Positions 8,385 through 16,071 of a DNA stretch of 64,000 nt are shown piece after piece. Under the pieces are notes generated by a model. The model did no database searches and was not told the DNA's origin. It worked only from the letters and a program-made list of their open reading frames with translations. Each line of letters opens with the position of its first letter. Positions within the stretch are counted from its first letter, which is position 1. The stretch comes from Halomonas sp. GFAJ-1 (lineage in GTDB: Bacteria > Pseudomonadota > Gammaproteobacteria > Pseudomonadales > Halomonadaceae): NCBI GenBank assembly GCA_002966495.1, contig CP016490.1, forward strand, positions 1,798,001 to 1,862,000, written 5' to 3'. The position numbers were made by a program, and so were the translations under genes.

Positions 8385-8478
8385 GTCGACTCCGGGACAG
8401 AATGCATAACGCGTAATGTAGCGCGGGGGGCAGCGAGTAGCTATCCCTAGACGTTGGTCGTAAGTTGGCAGTTTTATT

Positions 8479-8507
8479 TTGACACCCACGGAGTAGCTAG
8501 CTAGCCT
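8479..8507 (+). promoter_or_regulatory. Candidate sigma-70 promoter of the tctBCA-gntK operon
   Basis: TTGACA at 8479-8484, a 17-bp spacer, then TAGCCT at 8502-8507. The -35 is perfect but the -10 matches only three positions. Predicted start near 8514 puts the palindrome at 8523-8534 just downstream, a suitable place for repression. Confidence 0.4.
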
Positions 8508-8522
8508 CTTAATGCCTTAAGA

Positions 8523-8534
8523 GTTACCGGTAAC
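8523..8534. promoter_or_regulatory. Candidate GntR operator upstream of tctB
   Basis: Perfect 12-bp palindrome GTTACCGGTAAC, followed by AT, so it matches the E. coli gluconate-repressor consensus (ATGTTA-N4-TAACAT) at nearly all positions. It lies 50 bp before tctB, and the likely regulator gene closes the same gene run. A GGTAAC half-site recurs at 8550-8555. Confidence 0.65.
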
Positions 8535-8583
8535 ATTGGCGATCAAAATGGTAACCCCCTGAACTACTAACGCGTGTGCTCAA

Positions 8584-9072
8584 ATGCTTTCAAACCTAAT
8601 TCTCGGCGTTGTGATTTTTCTTAGCTCAATCTTCTTTTATCTGCAGATGACCGATTTGCCGGAGCGATCAGCGCTGTTCCCTCAATATGTTTTATGGGGA
8701 ATGACTATTGTCGGTGGGTTGCTGGTTGTCCAGGCACTGCTAGAAGGGCGCAAGAAGGTGGCAGCAGAGGAGCTAAAGGCGCGCTGTGAAATGCGTGCTC
8801 AATTTAACGATACTTTGATTTTTCAAGTGGCGGTGCCTGGCACATTGCTGCTGATGGCCTACGGACTGTTGCTATCCGTAGGGTTTTATCCTGCGTCAGC
8901 TTTTTTGGTCTTCACCATTTATAGCTACCACGCCTATCGCATAGACGCCGCGAACCTTGATCGATCTTTGTGGATTCGAGCCATTGGTTTTGCGGCTGCG
9001 ATCACCCTGTTTATGTATCTCATTTTTACACTGTTGCTGGGTCTCCCAGCACCCTCAGGCGCAATCTTTTAA
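8584..9072 (+). CDS. tctB: TctB-like small membrane subunit of a tripartite tricarboxylate-type transporter
   Basis: Four predicted membrane segments (about residues 3-20, 33-48, 82-112 and 130-152) in 162 residues, with the TctB-like LPERSALFPQYVLWGM block after the first helix. TctB is the small integral subunit of TTT solute transporters, working with the large TctA and the periplasmic TctC. No strong ribosome site is visible before the ATG at 8584. The order tctB-tctC-tctA is unlike the common tctC-tctB-tctA order. Linked to gluconokinase downstream, so gluconate or a related sugar acid is the likely cargo. Confidence 0.8.
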   Translation: MLSNLILGVVIFLSSIFFYLQMTDLPERSALFPQYVLWGMTIVGGLLVVQALLEGRKKVAAEELKARCEMRAQFNDTLIFQVAVPGTLLLMAYGLLLSVGFYPASAFLVFTIYSYHAYRIDAANLDRSLWIRAIGFAAAITLFMYLIFTLLLGLPAPSGAIF

Positions 9073-9147
9073 TCAACTATTGCGAACAAACCAATAAAAG
9101 AGTCATACCAACTCATCAACGCACGCCAAATAATCAAGGTGATGACA

Positions 9148-10107
9148 ATGAAAACGAAACTAGCTTTGTTACTTAGTGCGCCGTTCTTGCTGGCAGCAAC
9201 AAGTGCTGTCCAGGCACAGGACTATCCCACTAAAAACATCCAAATTATTGTTCCCTACAGCGCTGGCGGCGGCGGTGATACGGTGGCACGTATCGTCGCA
9301 GACCGTTTGGGTGAAGAACTCGGGCAGCAAATTAACGTTGTTAACCGTGAAGGTGCCGGTGGTGAGATCGGCATCGACGAGATTGCCCGTAGTGATGCCG
9401 ACGGCTATACCCTAGGCGTATTCGGCTACCCGGATAACTTCGTCTTGGAACATACCCGAGATACCAGCTTTACGTTTGAAAGCTTTGATTACCTAGCGGC
9501 TTTTGATGATATGCCAATGGGGGTTTTTGCCTCGCCTAATAGCCAGTACAGTACGCTGGAAGCGTTAGTTAGCTATGGTCAGGAGCGTCCCGGCGAACTG
9601 ATTATTGGTGAATCTGGCGCCCTTGGTTTGCTTCACGCGCTAGCCTTTGCTGAGCGTTCAGAGATGCAAATTACCCCTATCCGCTATTCCGGCGGCGGTG
9701 AGTTGATGAATGCGTTGCTAGGCAACCACATTGATTTGGCGTCGACGTCATCCATGAGCCACGACCCGATTGTAGGTTCAAACGGCAAGCCGATTGGTTT
9801 TGCAGCGGAAGAGCGTATGGAAATGTTTCCAGACGTACCGACATTCAAAGAGCAGGGGCTTGACTTGGTAATGGGCGTATCACGGGTATTAGTTGCGCCC
9901 ACGGGGTTGCCTGACGATATTCGTGAGGCGCTTATCACGGCGTTGGATGCTATCAGTACCAACGAAGCAATGATGGCTAACTTCGAAAACGCTGCGATCC
10001 CTTACCGCTATTTAGACGACAGCGCGGTCAACGAAATGCTAGAGCAATCTAATAACGTGTTGATGCCGGTTATCGAAAATAACTTAGATCAAATTAACGG
10101 TAACTGA
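9148..10107 (+). CDS. tctC: TctC-family periplasmic substrate-binding protein
   Basis: Extracytoplasmic solute receptor of the TTT (Bug/TctC) family. I start at ATG 9148, where AAGGTGATGACA gives the best spacing; in-frame GTG 9139 and ATG 9142 are alternatives. A signal peptide MKTKLALLLSAPFLLAATSA ends at VQA-QDYP. The mature protein starts DYPTKNIQIIVPYSAGGGGD, the family signature in which IVPYxAGG forms part of the ligand pocket, and later has PTFKEQGLDLVMGVSRVLVAPTGLP. About 319 residues, as usual. TctC proteins bind carboxylates; neighbours suggest gluconate. Confidence 0.93.
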   Translation: MKTKLALLLSAPFLLAATSAVQAQDYPTKNIQIIVPYSAGGGGDTVARIVADRLGEELGQQINVVNREGAGGEIGIDEIARSDADGYTLGVFGYPDNFVLEHTRDTSFTFESFDYLAAFDDMPMGVFASPNSQYSTLEALVSYGQERPGELIIGESGALGLLHALAFAERSEMQITPIRYSGGGELMNALLGNHIDLASTSSMSHDPIVGSNGKPIGFAAEERMEMFPDVPTFKEQGLDLVMGVSRVLVAPTGLPDDIREALITALDAISTNEAMMANFENAAIPYRYLDDSAVNEMLEQSNNVLMPVIENNLDQINGN

Positions 10108-10119
10108 TGCCGTCCCATG

Positions 10120-10142
10120 ACCGGGGTTAAAAACCCCGGTTT
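10120..10142 (+). terminator. Hairpin after tctC (attenuator or partial terminator)
   Basis: Perfect 9-bp stem ACCGGGGTT / AACCCCGGT with a 3-nt loop and only TTT after it. Probably limits read-through into tctA, so that the binding protein is made in excess. Confidence 0.5.
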
Positions 10143-10152
10143 CATTTCGCAA

Positions 10153-10200
10153 GGGTTTGTACGAAAAGTTGTCGAGTGTAGGCAGTTTTCGTACAAACCC
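10153..10200. repeat. Perfect 15-bp inverted repeat between tctC and tctA
   Basis: GGGTTTGTACGAAAA (10153-10167) and its exact complement TTTTCGTACAAACCC (10186-10200) enclose an 18-nt loop. It would fold into a very stable mRNA stem 12 bp after the first hairpin. Likely a 3'-end stabiliser of tctC mRNA or a regulator binding site. Confidence 0.75.
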
Positions 10201-10222
10201 TACCAATACCTGAGTAGCACCC

Positions 10223-11728
10223 ATGGATATCGTATCAATCCTGCTCAATTTATTTACCCCTAGCGTTTTTTTGGTGGTGTTTGCTGGTGTGCTAGTCGGC
10301 ATTGTTGTCGGCGCCATTCCAGGATTAAACGGTGCCATTGGCATTTCGTTGTTGTTACCGCTGACCTTTACGATGGAGCCACAAACCGGCTTGCTGCTGC
10401 TTGGTGGCATCTATATGGGTGGTATGTATGGCGGTTCAATTACCGCCATTTTGATTAACGTGCCAGGCGATGTTGTTGCCGCGCCCGTAGCGATGGAGGG
10501 GTATCCATTAACGCAGCAGGGGCGTGCCAAAGAGGCTCTTTATTACTCTATTTTTTCCAGCATGTTCGGTGGCTTTATCGGCGTGTTGGTGCTTATTTTA
10601 TTTACGCCGCCGCTGGCCCGGTTTGCACTGCAATTTGGCCCCGCGGAAATGTTTTTTGTGTCGTTAAGTGGCCTGATTATTGTCGGCGCGCTGAGTGGTA
10701 GCGTGTTAAAGGCGGCCTTCGCTGTGCTGTTAGGATTATTCATAAGCACGGTGGGGGTGGATTTGATCACAGGGTCTGAGCGTTTCACCTTTGATAACAT
10801 AGATTTGCGTTCAGGTATCTCTGTGGTGCCTGTCGTGCTGGGACTTTTTTGCTTTGCTGAGATGTTTTTGAATATTGGTAAAAAGCCCGGTGAGCAAGTC
10901 CAGTACCGCGATCAGACAATTTCACGAATGACAGTTGTTAAAGATATTTTGAAGCAACGGTTCCTGGTCTGGAAGTCTGGCTTGATCGGTACGGTAGTGG
11001 GGTTGCTGCCTGGTGTTGGCACAACGTTAGCGGTATTTATGTCTTACGGCGATGCCAAGCGGGTTTCACGGCGCAACATACCCTTTGAGCAAGGTAACCC
11101 TGATGGCATTATTGCCGCCGAAAGTGCCAATAATGCGACGGTTGGTAGTTCAATGGTTCCACTTCTAGCACTGGGTGTTCCAGGGAGCCCTACCAGCGCG
11201 ATTATTGCCGGTGCCCTGGTTATTCACGGCATTGTGCTTGGTCCTAGCCTATTCGTTAGCCGCCCCGATATAGCATTCACATTTTTATATGGAATGCTGC
11301 TAACCGTGGTGGCAATGACGATCATTGGCGCAGTAGGGATTAAGTACTTTTCTTATATTTTAAAAATTAAAATGGAATACATCGTACCAACGGTGCTGGT
11401 ATTTGCCTTGTTCGGGGCTTATAGCCTTCGAAACAGCTTGTTCGATGTGTTTATCGCCATTTTATTGGGTATCGTTGGCGCCATTTTCAAAAAGATTCAT
11501 GTGCCCTTGGCACCGATTATCATCGGGGTGGTATTAGGTCCGTTGATTGAGACTAACTTGGCAAGAGCAATGCGTATTGCCAGCGCCCGCAATATGCCGC
11601 TATGGGAATATTTGATGGCGACGCCATTGTCCAAGGGCTTAGTCGCGCTGGTGGTTATTATGCTGATCGTTGTGATTCGCATGCGGCATAAAGAAAAAGT
11701 GGCGGCTAAAGGGGTCAAAAATGCATAA
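10223..11728 (+). CDS. tctA: TctA-family large membrane subunit of the transporter
   Basis: The 501-residue large permease with about 11-12 membrane helices. TctA signatures are present: GIVVGAIPGLNGAIGISLLLPLTF near the N-terminus, GGIYMGGMYGGSITAILINVPGD, and the second repeat with GTVVGLLPGVGTTLAVFMSYGDAKR and ESANNATVGSSMVPLLALGVPGS. The paired G-x-x-P-G loops are the presumed transport sites of the inverted-repeat fold. It depends on TctB and TctC encoded upstream. Its end overlaps the gluconokinase start by 8 bp, showing translational coupling and supporting a shared pathway. Confidence 0.95.
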   Translation: MDIVSILLNLFTPSVFLVVFAGVLVGIVVGAIPGLNGAIGISLLLPLTFTMEPQTGLLLLGGIYMGGMYGGSITAILINVPGDVVAAPVAMEGYPLTQQGRAKEALYYSIFSSMFGGFIGVLVLILFTPPLARFALQFGPAEMFFVSLSGLIIVGALSGSVLKAAFAVLLGLFISTVGVDLITGSERFTFDNIDLRSGISVVPVVLGLFCFAEMFLNIGKKPGEQVQYRDQTISRMTVVKDILKQRFLVWKSGLIGTVVGLLPGVGTTLAVFMSYGDAKRVSRRNIPFEQGNPDGIIAAESANNATVGSSMVPLLALGVPGSPTSAIIAGALVIHGIVLGPSLFVSRPDIAFTFLYGMLLTVVAMTIIGAVGIKYFSYILKIKMEYIVPTVLVFALFGAYSLRNSLFDVFIAILLGIVGAIFKKIHVPLAPIIIGVVLGPLIETNLARAMRIASARNMPLWEYLMATPLSKGLVALVVIMLIVVIRMRHKEKVAAKGVKNA

Positions 11729-12245
11729 CGCGGCCAAGCAGTGCAAAATTGTCGTTATGGGTGTGTCAGGTTGCGGTAAGAGCTTAATTGGTGCCCAGTT
11801 GGCAAGCGCTTTAGGCATTACTTTCTACGATGCCGATGATTTTCACAGTCAAAATAACGTTCAGAAAATGGCCCAGGGCATCCCTCTTAACGATGAAGAT
11901 CGTGCTGGTTGGTTATCTGACTTGGCGCAGCTATTGTCAAGAGAAGCCGCGATGGTGCTCGCCTGCTCGGCCCTTAAACGCCGCTACCGTGAACTCTTGC
12001 GTCGTGACGAGCCAAACGTCGTGTTTATCTATCTTGAGGGTGACTTTGCGACCATTCGCAATCGTCTTGCAGGAAGGGAAGGTCACTACTTTAAGGGAGA
12101 TGATATGCTCCGCTCGCAGTTTGCTCAGCTAGAACCGCCGAGGGAGGACGACGCTATTGCTGTCTCGATTGCCCAACCGCCAGAAACCGTGTTGGCGCAG
12201 TGTATCGCTGCGCTTAAAGTGTCTGACACGCACATGAGCTTTTAA
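11721..12245 (+). CDS. gntK: Gluconokinase
   Basis: Phosphorylates gluconate to 6-phosphogluconate with ATP, feeding the Entner-Doudoroff or pentose-phosphate route. The 174 residues match GntK/IdnK. Walker A GVSGCGKS is at 14-21, followed by the GntK-typical FYDADDFHSQNNVQKMAQGIPLNDEDRAGWL block (split here across residues 35-65), ACSALKRRYRELLR, FIYLEGDF and GHYFKGDDMLRSQFAQLEPP. The start lies inside the 3' end of tctA, so translation is coupled to the transporter. This gene is the best clue to the transporter's substrate. Confidence 0.95.
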   Translation: MHNAAKQCKIVVMGVSGCGKSLIGAQLASALGITFYDADDFHSQNNVQKMAQGIPLNDEDRAGWLSDLAQLLSREAAMVLACSALKRRYRELLRRDEPNVVFIYLEGDFATIRNRLAGREGHYFKGDDMLRSQFAQLEPPREDDAIAVSIAQPPETVLAQCIAALKVSDTHMSF

Positions 12246-12257
12246 CATTGGTGTCAT

Positions 12258-13253
12258 TTGAAGAAAAAACGCCCGACATTACAAGATATTGCTGATCGCG
12301 TTGACGCGACAAAAATGACCGTCAGTCGCTGCTTGCGGGACCCTGATACGGTATCAGAAGGGCTTCGCGAACGTATTTTTAGCGTTGCTGAACAGATTGG
12401 CTATATTCCCAATCGGGCACCAGACCTGCTTTCTCGGGCTACCAGCCACTCTATCGGCGTGTTGGTACCATCGCTTACCAACCAGGTATTTGCTGATGTC
12501 ATTGTCGGTATCGAAGCGTACACCGAGCCTGCTGGTTATCACTTGATGCTCTCTCACTACGGTTACAGCCCTGAGCTTGAAGAGCGCAGTTTGGCCTCGC
12601 TGCTCTCTTATAATGTGGATGGCGTCATCTTGTCTGACCGCGATCACACGCCGCGTAGCCTGCGGATGTTGGAGACAGCCGGTATTCCTATTGTGGAAAT
12701 TATGGATACCCGTCGCCCGCCACTGCATCAGGCGGTGGGCTACGATAACGTGCAGGCCGCTTACGATATGGTCAGTGAGATGATTCACCGTGGCAGGCGT
12801 CAGGTGATTTATCTGGCTGTGCGTCTGGATGAGCGGACACGCCAGCGCGAGCAAGGCTATCGCCAAGCTATGGAAGAGCAGGGGTTAACACCGGTAACGC
12901 TGCAAAGCAGCCAACGCTCTTCCTATAGTGTAGGGGCAGCATTGATGCAGGAAATTCAACGCAATTACCCCAATACCGATGGTGTTTTCTGCACAAACGA
13001 CGACGTGGCGGTGGGGGCTTACTTCGAATGTTTACGCCATGGCGTCAAGGTGCCTCAACAGATGGCGATTGCTGGGTTTCATGGTCACGATGTTGGCCAA
13101 GCGATGACGCCGCGCCTTGCCAGCGTCATTACGCCTCGGCAAGCCATTGGTGAAGCCGCCGCGAAAACGCTGTTGTCGCGCATTCGCGGCGAATCACTTG
13201 AGCACCACGTGATGGATTTGGGGTATCGGATTGAAGTGGGTAACACGCTTTAG
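12258..13253 (+). CDS. gntR: LacI-family repressor, GntR (gluconate) type
   Basis: The N-terminal helix-turn-helix (KRPTLQDIADRVDATKMTVSRCLRDPDTVS, residues 4-33) is followed by a periplasmic-binding-like sensor domain (SIGVLVPSLTNQVFADVIVG, DGVILSDRDHTP, AIAGFHGHDVGQAMTPRLASV). Length 331 equals E. coli GntR, and TMTVSR-x-LR-PDTVS is typical of gluconate repressors. The start is a TTG at 12258, 12 bp after gntK; no in-frame ATG is available before the HTH, so low-efficiency initiation is likely. Expected to bind GTTACCGGTAAC upstream of tctB and release it with gluconate or 6-phosphogluconate. Confidence 0.88.
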   Translation: MKKKRPTLQDIADRVDATKMTVSRCLRDPDTVSEGLRERIFSVAEQIGYIPNRAPDLLSRATSHSIGVLVPSLTNQVFADVIVGIEAYTEPAGYHLMLSHYGYSPELEERSLASLLSYNVDGVILSDRDHTPRSLRMLETAGIPIVEIMDTRRPPLHQAVGYDNVQAAYDMVSEMIHRGRRQVIYLAVRLDERTRQREQGYRQAMEEQGLTPVTLQSSQRSSYSVGAALMQEIQRNYPNTDGVFCTNDDVAVGAYFECLRHGVKVPQQMAIAGFHGHDVGQAMTPRLASVITPRQAIGEAAAKTLLSRIRGESLEHHVMDLGYRIEVGNTL

Positions 13254-13283
13254 TCTCAGGGTCGCTAGCGGCGAGCTGGCAAC

Positions 13284-13320
13284 CTCGATAGGCTCTTAAT
13301 TAAAGAGCTGCCATATCGAG
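13284..13320. repeat. 37-bp compound inverted repeat upstream of the MOSC gene
   Basis: Outer arms CTCGATA / TATCGAG and inner arms GCTCTT / AAGAGC share one centre, ending 12 bp before the ATG at 13333. There is no T-run. It could be a terminator-like end of gntR mRNA, a translation-blocking hairpin, or a protein site. Confidence 0.55.
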
Positions 13321-13332
13321 TGCGAGATTGTC

Positions 13333-14181
13333 ATGAAAATTACCCAACTCAGCGTCTATCCGGTTAAATCGCTTAAGGGGATCGACGTTACTCAAAGTGA
13401 TATTTATGCCCATGGCTTGGCTTGGGATCGGCGTTGGATGCTAGTGGATGCCCAGCAGCGTTTTGTTACCCAGCGCCAGTTACCTGCGCTTGCCACCATT
13501 TCGGTCGCGCTCACGTCTGAAGCGCTGGTGCTCTCCCATCCCAGTGTGGACCCAATTGCCATTTCCCTATCAGACCCAAAGGGTAATCTTCGATTAGTTA
13601 AGGTATGGGAAGATCACTGTAAAGCGCTGCCTGAAGGTGACGAGGTGTCCTGTTGGCTTGAGTCAGCTTTGGGCGAGCAGGCACGAGGAATCAGTATGGT
13701 GCGATTTGCAGCTGAGTTTACGCGTGCGGTTGAGGCGGATTTTTTAGCAGGCGGAGAAGCCCACACCTATTTTGCTGATGGTTACCCCTTTCTTATAACC
13801 ACTACCGCTTCTTTAGACGCGCTAAATCAAGCGCTCATTGCCGGGGGGCAGGCCCCCATACCGATGAACCGCTTTCGTCCCAATATCGTTATTGAGTGTG
13901 CAGATGCTTGGGCTGAAGACCAGTGGGCAACGCTGTCTGCAGAGCAGGGCGGTTATGAGCTGACGTTACGCAAACCTTGCCAACGCTGTAAAATCACCAC
14001 CGTTGACCAGCAAACGGCGGCGATACCTGAACCGGGCGAACCATTAAGAACCTTGCTTGCGTTAAACACGCAGCCTCACCTTAAGGGCGCATATTTTGGC
14101 CAGAATGCTACCTTAACCGCTGGACAAGGTAGCGTCATTTGTGTCGGGGATGAGGTGGTGCCAACGCACCGCGATGCTTAA
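13333..14181 (+). CDS. MOSC domain protein, YcbX-like without the ferredoxin domain
   Basis: The N-terminal beta-barrel MOSC_N domain (MKITQLSVYPVKSLKGIDV, then GLAWDRRWMLVDAQQRFVTQRQ) precedes a MOSC domain (about residues 110-275) with the family motif MNRFRPNIVIE and the conserved cysteine segment KPCQRCKITTVDQ. These proteins bind molybdenum cofactor, and E. coli YcbX detoxifies N-hydroxylated bases. At 282 residues it lacks the C-terminal 2Fe-2S ferredoxin domain of E. coli YcbX, so it must take electrons from a partner. Its last 47 bp overlap the convergent EamA gene. Confidence 0.88.
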   Translation: MKITQLSVYPVKSLKGIDVTQSDIYAHGLAWDRRWMLVDAQQRFVTQRQLPALATISVALTSEALVLSHPSVDPIAISLSDPKGNLRLVKVWEDHCKALPEGDEVSCWLESALGEQARGISMVRFAAEFTRAVEADFLAGGEAHTYFADGYPFLITTTASLDALNQALIAGGQAPIPMNRFRPNIVIECADAWAEDQWATLSAEQGGYELTLRKPCQRCKITTVDQQTAAIPEPGEPLRTLLALNTQPHLKGAYFGQNATLTAGQGSVICVGDEVVPTHRDA

Positions 14182-15040
14182 ACCGTAATAACCGGGTGGC
14201 AATCGCTGTGCCCAGTAAGGTAATTACCATACCCACCACTACCTGAAGGCTTAGCGTTTCATCCAATAGTAAATAGCCCCACATTAGCGCGCTGACCGGT
14301 ACTAAAAAAGTGACGGTTGATGTGGCCGTAGCGCCTGCGCTGGCGAGTAAACCAAAATACAGTAGGAATGCCAGCGTAGTACTGAGGGCCGCTAACGCCA
14401 GCGCATTGCCCCACGCAAGGGGGCTCACTGGCTCGCTTGGCCATAGCAGCAGGCCGGGTATTAGCAGAACTAAGGCAGACATCGCACTGCTGCCCGCTGC
14501 AAGTACGCGACTGGGCAGATGCCCCAGGCGGGTCTTTGAATAGTTACTGGCAATGCCGTAACAAAAAGTCGCCCCTAACACCGCGACAATAAACCAGCCA
14601 TCGCCACCCAGTGCAAAATCTAGTCGGTTAGCGGAAAGTACATACACCCCCAGCAGGGCCAGGGCTAACCCAACGTATTGCTGGCGCTGCACGGGGGTTG
14701 CAAAAAAAGCGGCACCTAACAGCGCGGTAAAAATCGGAGTCGTGGCGTTAAGAAGAGAGGTGAAGCCTGCTTCAAGGCGTGTGGTCGCTAGGGCCAGCAG
14801 TGAAAAAGGCAGCACATGGTTGATAATACCCAGCAGCAGTAGCGGTCCCTTATGCTGCCAAATCAGCCGCAGGTACTTCAGGCTCATTAGCAGCGGCACT
14901 AGCAACAGCGCCCCAACCCCCATACGCAGCAACACAAGCGGCACTGGCCCAAATTCTGGCACTGCTACCCGCATAAAAATAAACGAAAGCCCCCACAAAG
15001 AAGAGAGCAGCAGCAGGCGCATCGCATCAGCCGTTGACAT
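14135..15040 (-). CDS. EamA/DMT-superfamily transporter (RhaT-like)
   Basis: Ten predicted membrane helices arranged as two EamA repeats in 301 residues: first repeat begins LLLSSLWGLSFIFMRVAVPEFGP and has VLLRMGVGALLLVPLL and the LLNATTPIFTALLGAAFF end; the second has YGIASNYSKTRLGHLPSRVLAAGSSAMSALVLLIPGLL (in pieces) and the terminal LVPVSALMWGYLLLDETLSLQVVVG. DMT exporters move amino acids or other metabolites out of the cell; substrate unknown. The C-terminal coding region overlaps the MOSC gene tail by 47 bp on the opposite strand, an unusually long convergent overlap, although the ending past ATRLLRF may be non-essential. Confidence 0.87.
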   Translation of the reverse strand: MSTADAMRLLLLSSLWGLSFIFMRVAVPEFGPVPLVLLRMGVGALLLVPLLMSLKYLRLIWQHKGPLLLLGIINHVLPFSLLALATTRLEAGFTSLLNATTPIFTALLGAAFFATPVQRQQYVGLALALLGVYVLSANRLDFALGGDGWFIVAVLGATFCYGIASNYSKTRLGHLPSRVLAAGSSAMSALVLLIPGLLLWPSEPVSPLAWGNALALAALSTTLAFLLYFGLLASAGATATSTVTFLVPVSALMWGYLLLDETLSLQVVVGMVITLLGTAIATRLLRFKHRGALAPPHPRHK

Positions 15041-15155
15041 GGCGTGTCCTTACGTCGATGACATTATTTATAGTGATTGTTATGGTACTCAAAAGTGTAG
15101 AGACAAAGTATCTGAAAGCGAACAGATCGCGCGTCTTATCAACAGTTTTCTTAGA

Positions 15156-15178
15156 TTGACATCGTGTAATAATGTCAA
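15156..15178. repeat. Inverted repeat in the divergent EamA / pomA region
   Basis: TTGACAT and ATGTCAA separated by 9 bp, between the two divergently transcribed genes. Could be a regulator site. A possible stand-alone binding motif only; no family match recognised. Confidence 0.35.
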
Positions 15179-15203
15179 CCTGTGTATCGTTACTGTTTTA
15201 GCG

Positions 15204-15232
15204 TTGACCGTCATGTAACTAGTCTCTACTGT
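15204..15232 (+). promoter_or_regulatory. Candidate promoter of pomA
   Basis: TTGACC at 15204-15209, 17-bp spacer, TACTGT at 15227-15232, about 48 bp before the GTG start. Confidence 0.4.
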
Positions 15233-15279
15233 CTCGTTAAACAGTGCTTACGCATTTTTTACAATTTTGAGGAAAGGCC

Positions 15280-16068
15280 GTGGATCTCGCAACGCTGATT
15301 GGTTTGGTGGGGGCAGCTGTTCTGGTGGGTGCCGCTGTAATACTAGGCACGTCACCCGAAGTGTTTATGAACCCGACCGGGCTGCTGCTAGTTGTCGGAG
15401 GAAGCTTATTTGTCGTACTGGCAAAATTTAGTATCACGCAATTTAAATTTGCATTTAAAGCGGCGGCGAGGGCTTTTAAATTCCAGTTGCCTAATGTTCA
15501 GGAGAGCATTGAAGAGCTAGTAGAGTTGTCTAAGGTTGCTCGCCGAGAAGGCATGATTGCCCTAGAAAACAAAGAAGTAAATTCACCCTTTCTTGCAAAG
15601 GGTTTGCAAATGCTGGCGGATGGTTATAGCGCTGAGCTGATTAAAGAGATGATGGAAAAAGAGCGCCTATTGAGCCTGGAGCGTAACGAGGCAGGCGGAC
15701 GCGTTTTTTCTGCGTTAGGCGAAGTATCGCCAGCGATGGGGATGATTGGCACGTTAGTCGGGCTAGTACAGATGTTGGCAAATATGGGAGACCCCTCCCT
15801 GATTGGCCCTGCAATGGCGGTTGCCCTACTGACCACGCTCTATGGGGCGATGATTGGCACCATGATTGCTAACCCTATTGCTGATAAGCTGTGGGTGAGA
15901 ATGCAGCAAGAAGCTAAGATGCAGCAACTATGGATTGATGCGCTGCTGGCAATCAAAAGTGACAAAAACCCGCGCGTATTAGAGCAAATGTTAACAATTT
16001 ACGTACCCCCTGAGCGCCGTGGTGCATCAAATGATGACGAAAAAAGCCCTGTAGGCGAGCGGACGTAA
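15280..16068 (+). CDS. pomA: Flagellar motor stator protein PomA/MotA
   Basis: Stator subunit that, with PomB, forms the ion channel driving flagellar rotation. Starts with GTG after TTTTGAGGAAAG. It has four membrane helices: two at the N-terminus (about 5-22 and 32-50) and two in the GEVSPAMGMIGTLVGLVQML and ALLTTLYGAMIGTMIANPIADKLW blocks, with the cytoplasmic loop between them. The 262-residue length and the P-A-M-G-M-I-G-T block are closer to sodium-type PomA (253 residues in Vibrio) than to E. coli MotA (295). The partner follows after 3 bp. No other flagellar gene lies in the window. Confidence 0.9.
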   Translation: MDLATLIGLVGAAVLVGAAVILGTSPEVFMNPTGLLLVVGGSLFVVLAKFSITQFKFAFKAAARAFKFQLPNVQESIEELVELSKVARREGMIALENKEVNSPFLAKGLQMLADGYSAELIKEMMEKERLLSLERNEAGGRVFSALGEVSPAMGMIGTLVGLVQMLANMGDPSLIGPAMAVALLTTLYGAMIGTMIANPIADKLWVRMQQEAKMQQLWIDALLAIKSDKNPRVLEQMLTIYVPPERRGASNDDEKSPVGERT

Positions 16069-16071
16069 GCG

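Noticed and set aside
15041..15279. Divergent region searched for a flagellar sigma-28 promoter before pomA
   Set aside because: No TAAA-N15-GCCGATAA-like sequence found; only a weak sigma-70-like pair.
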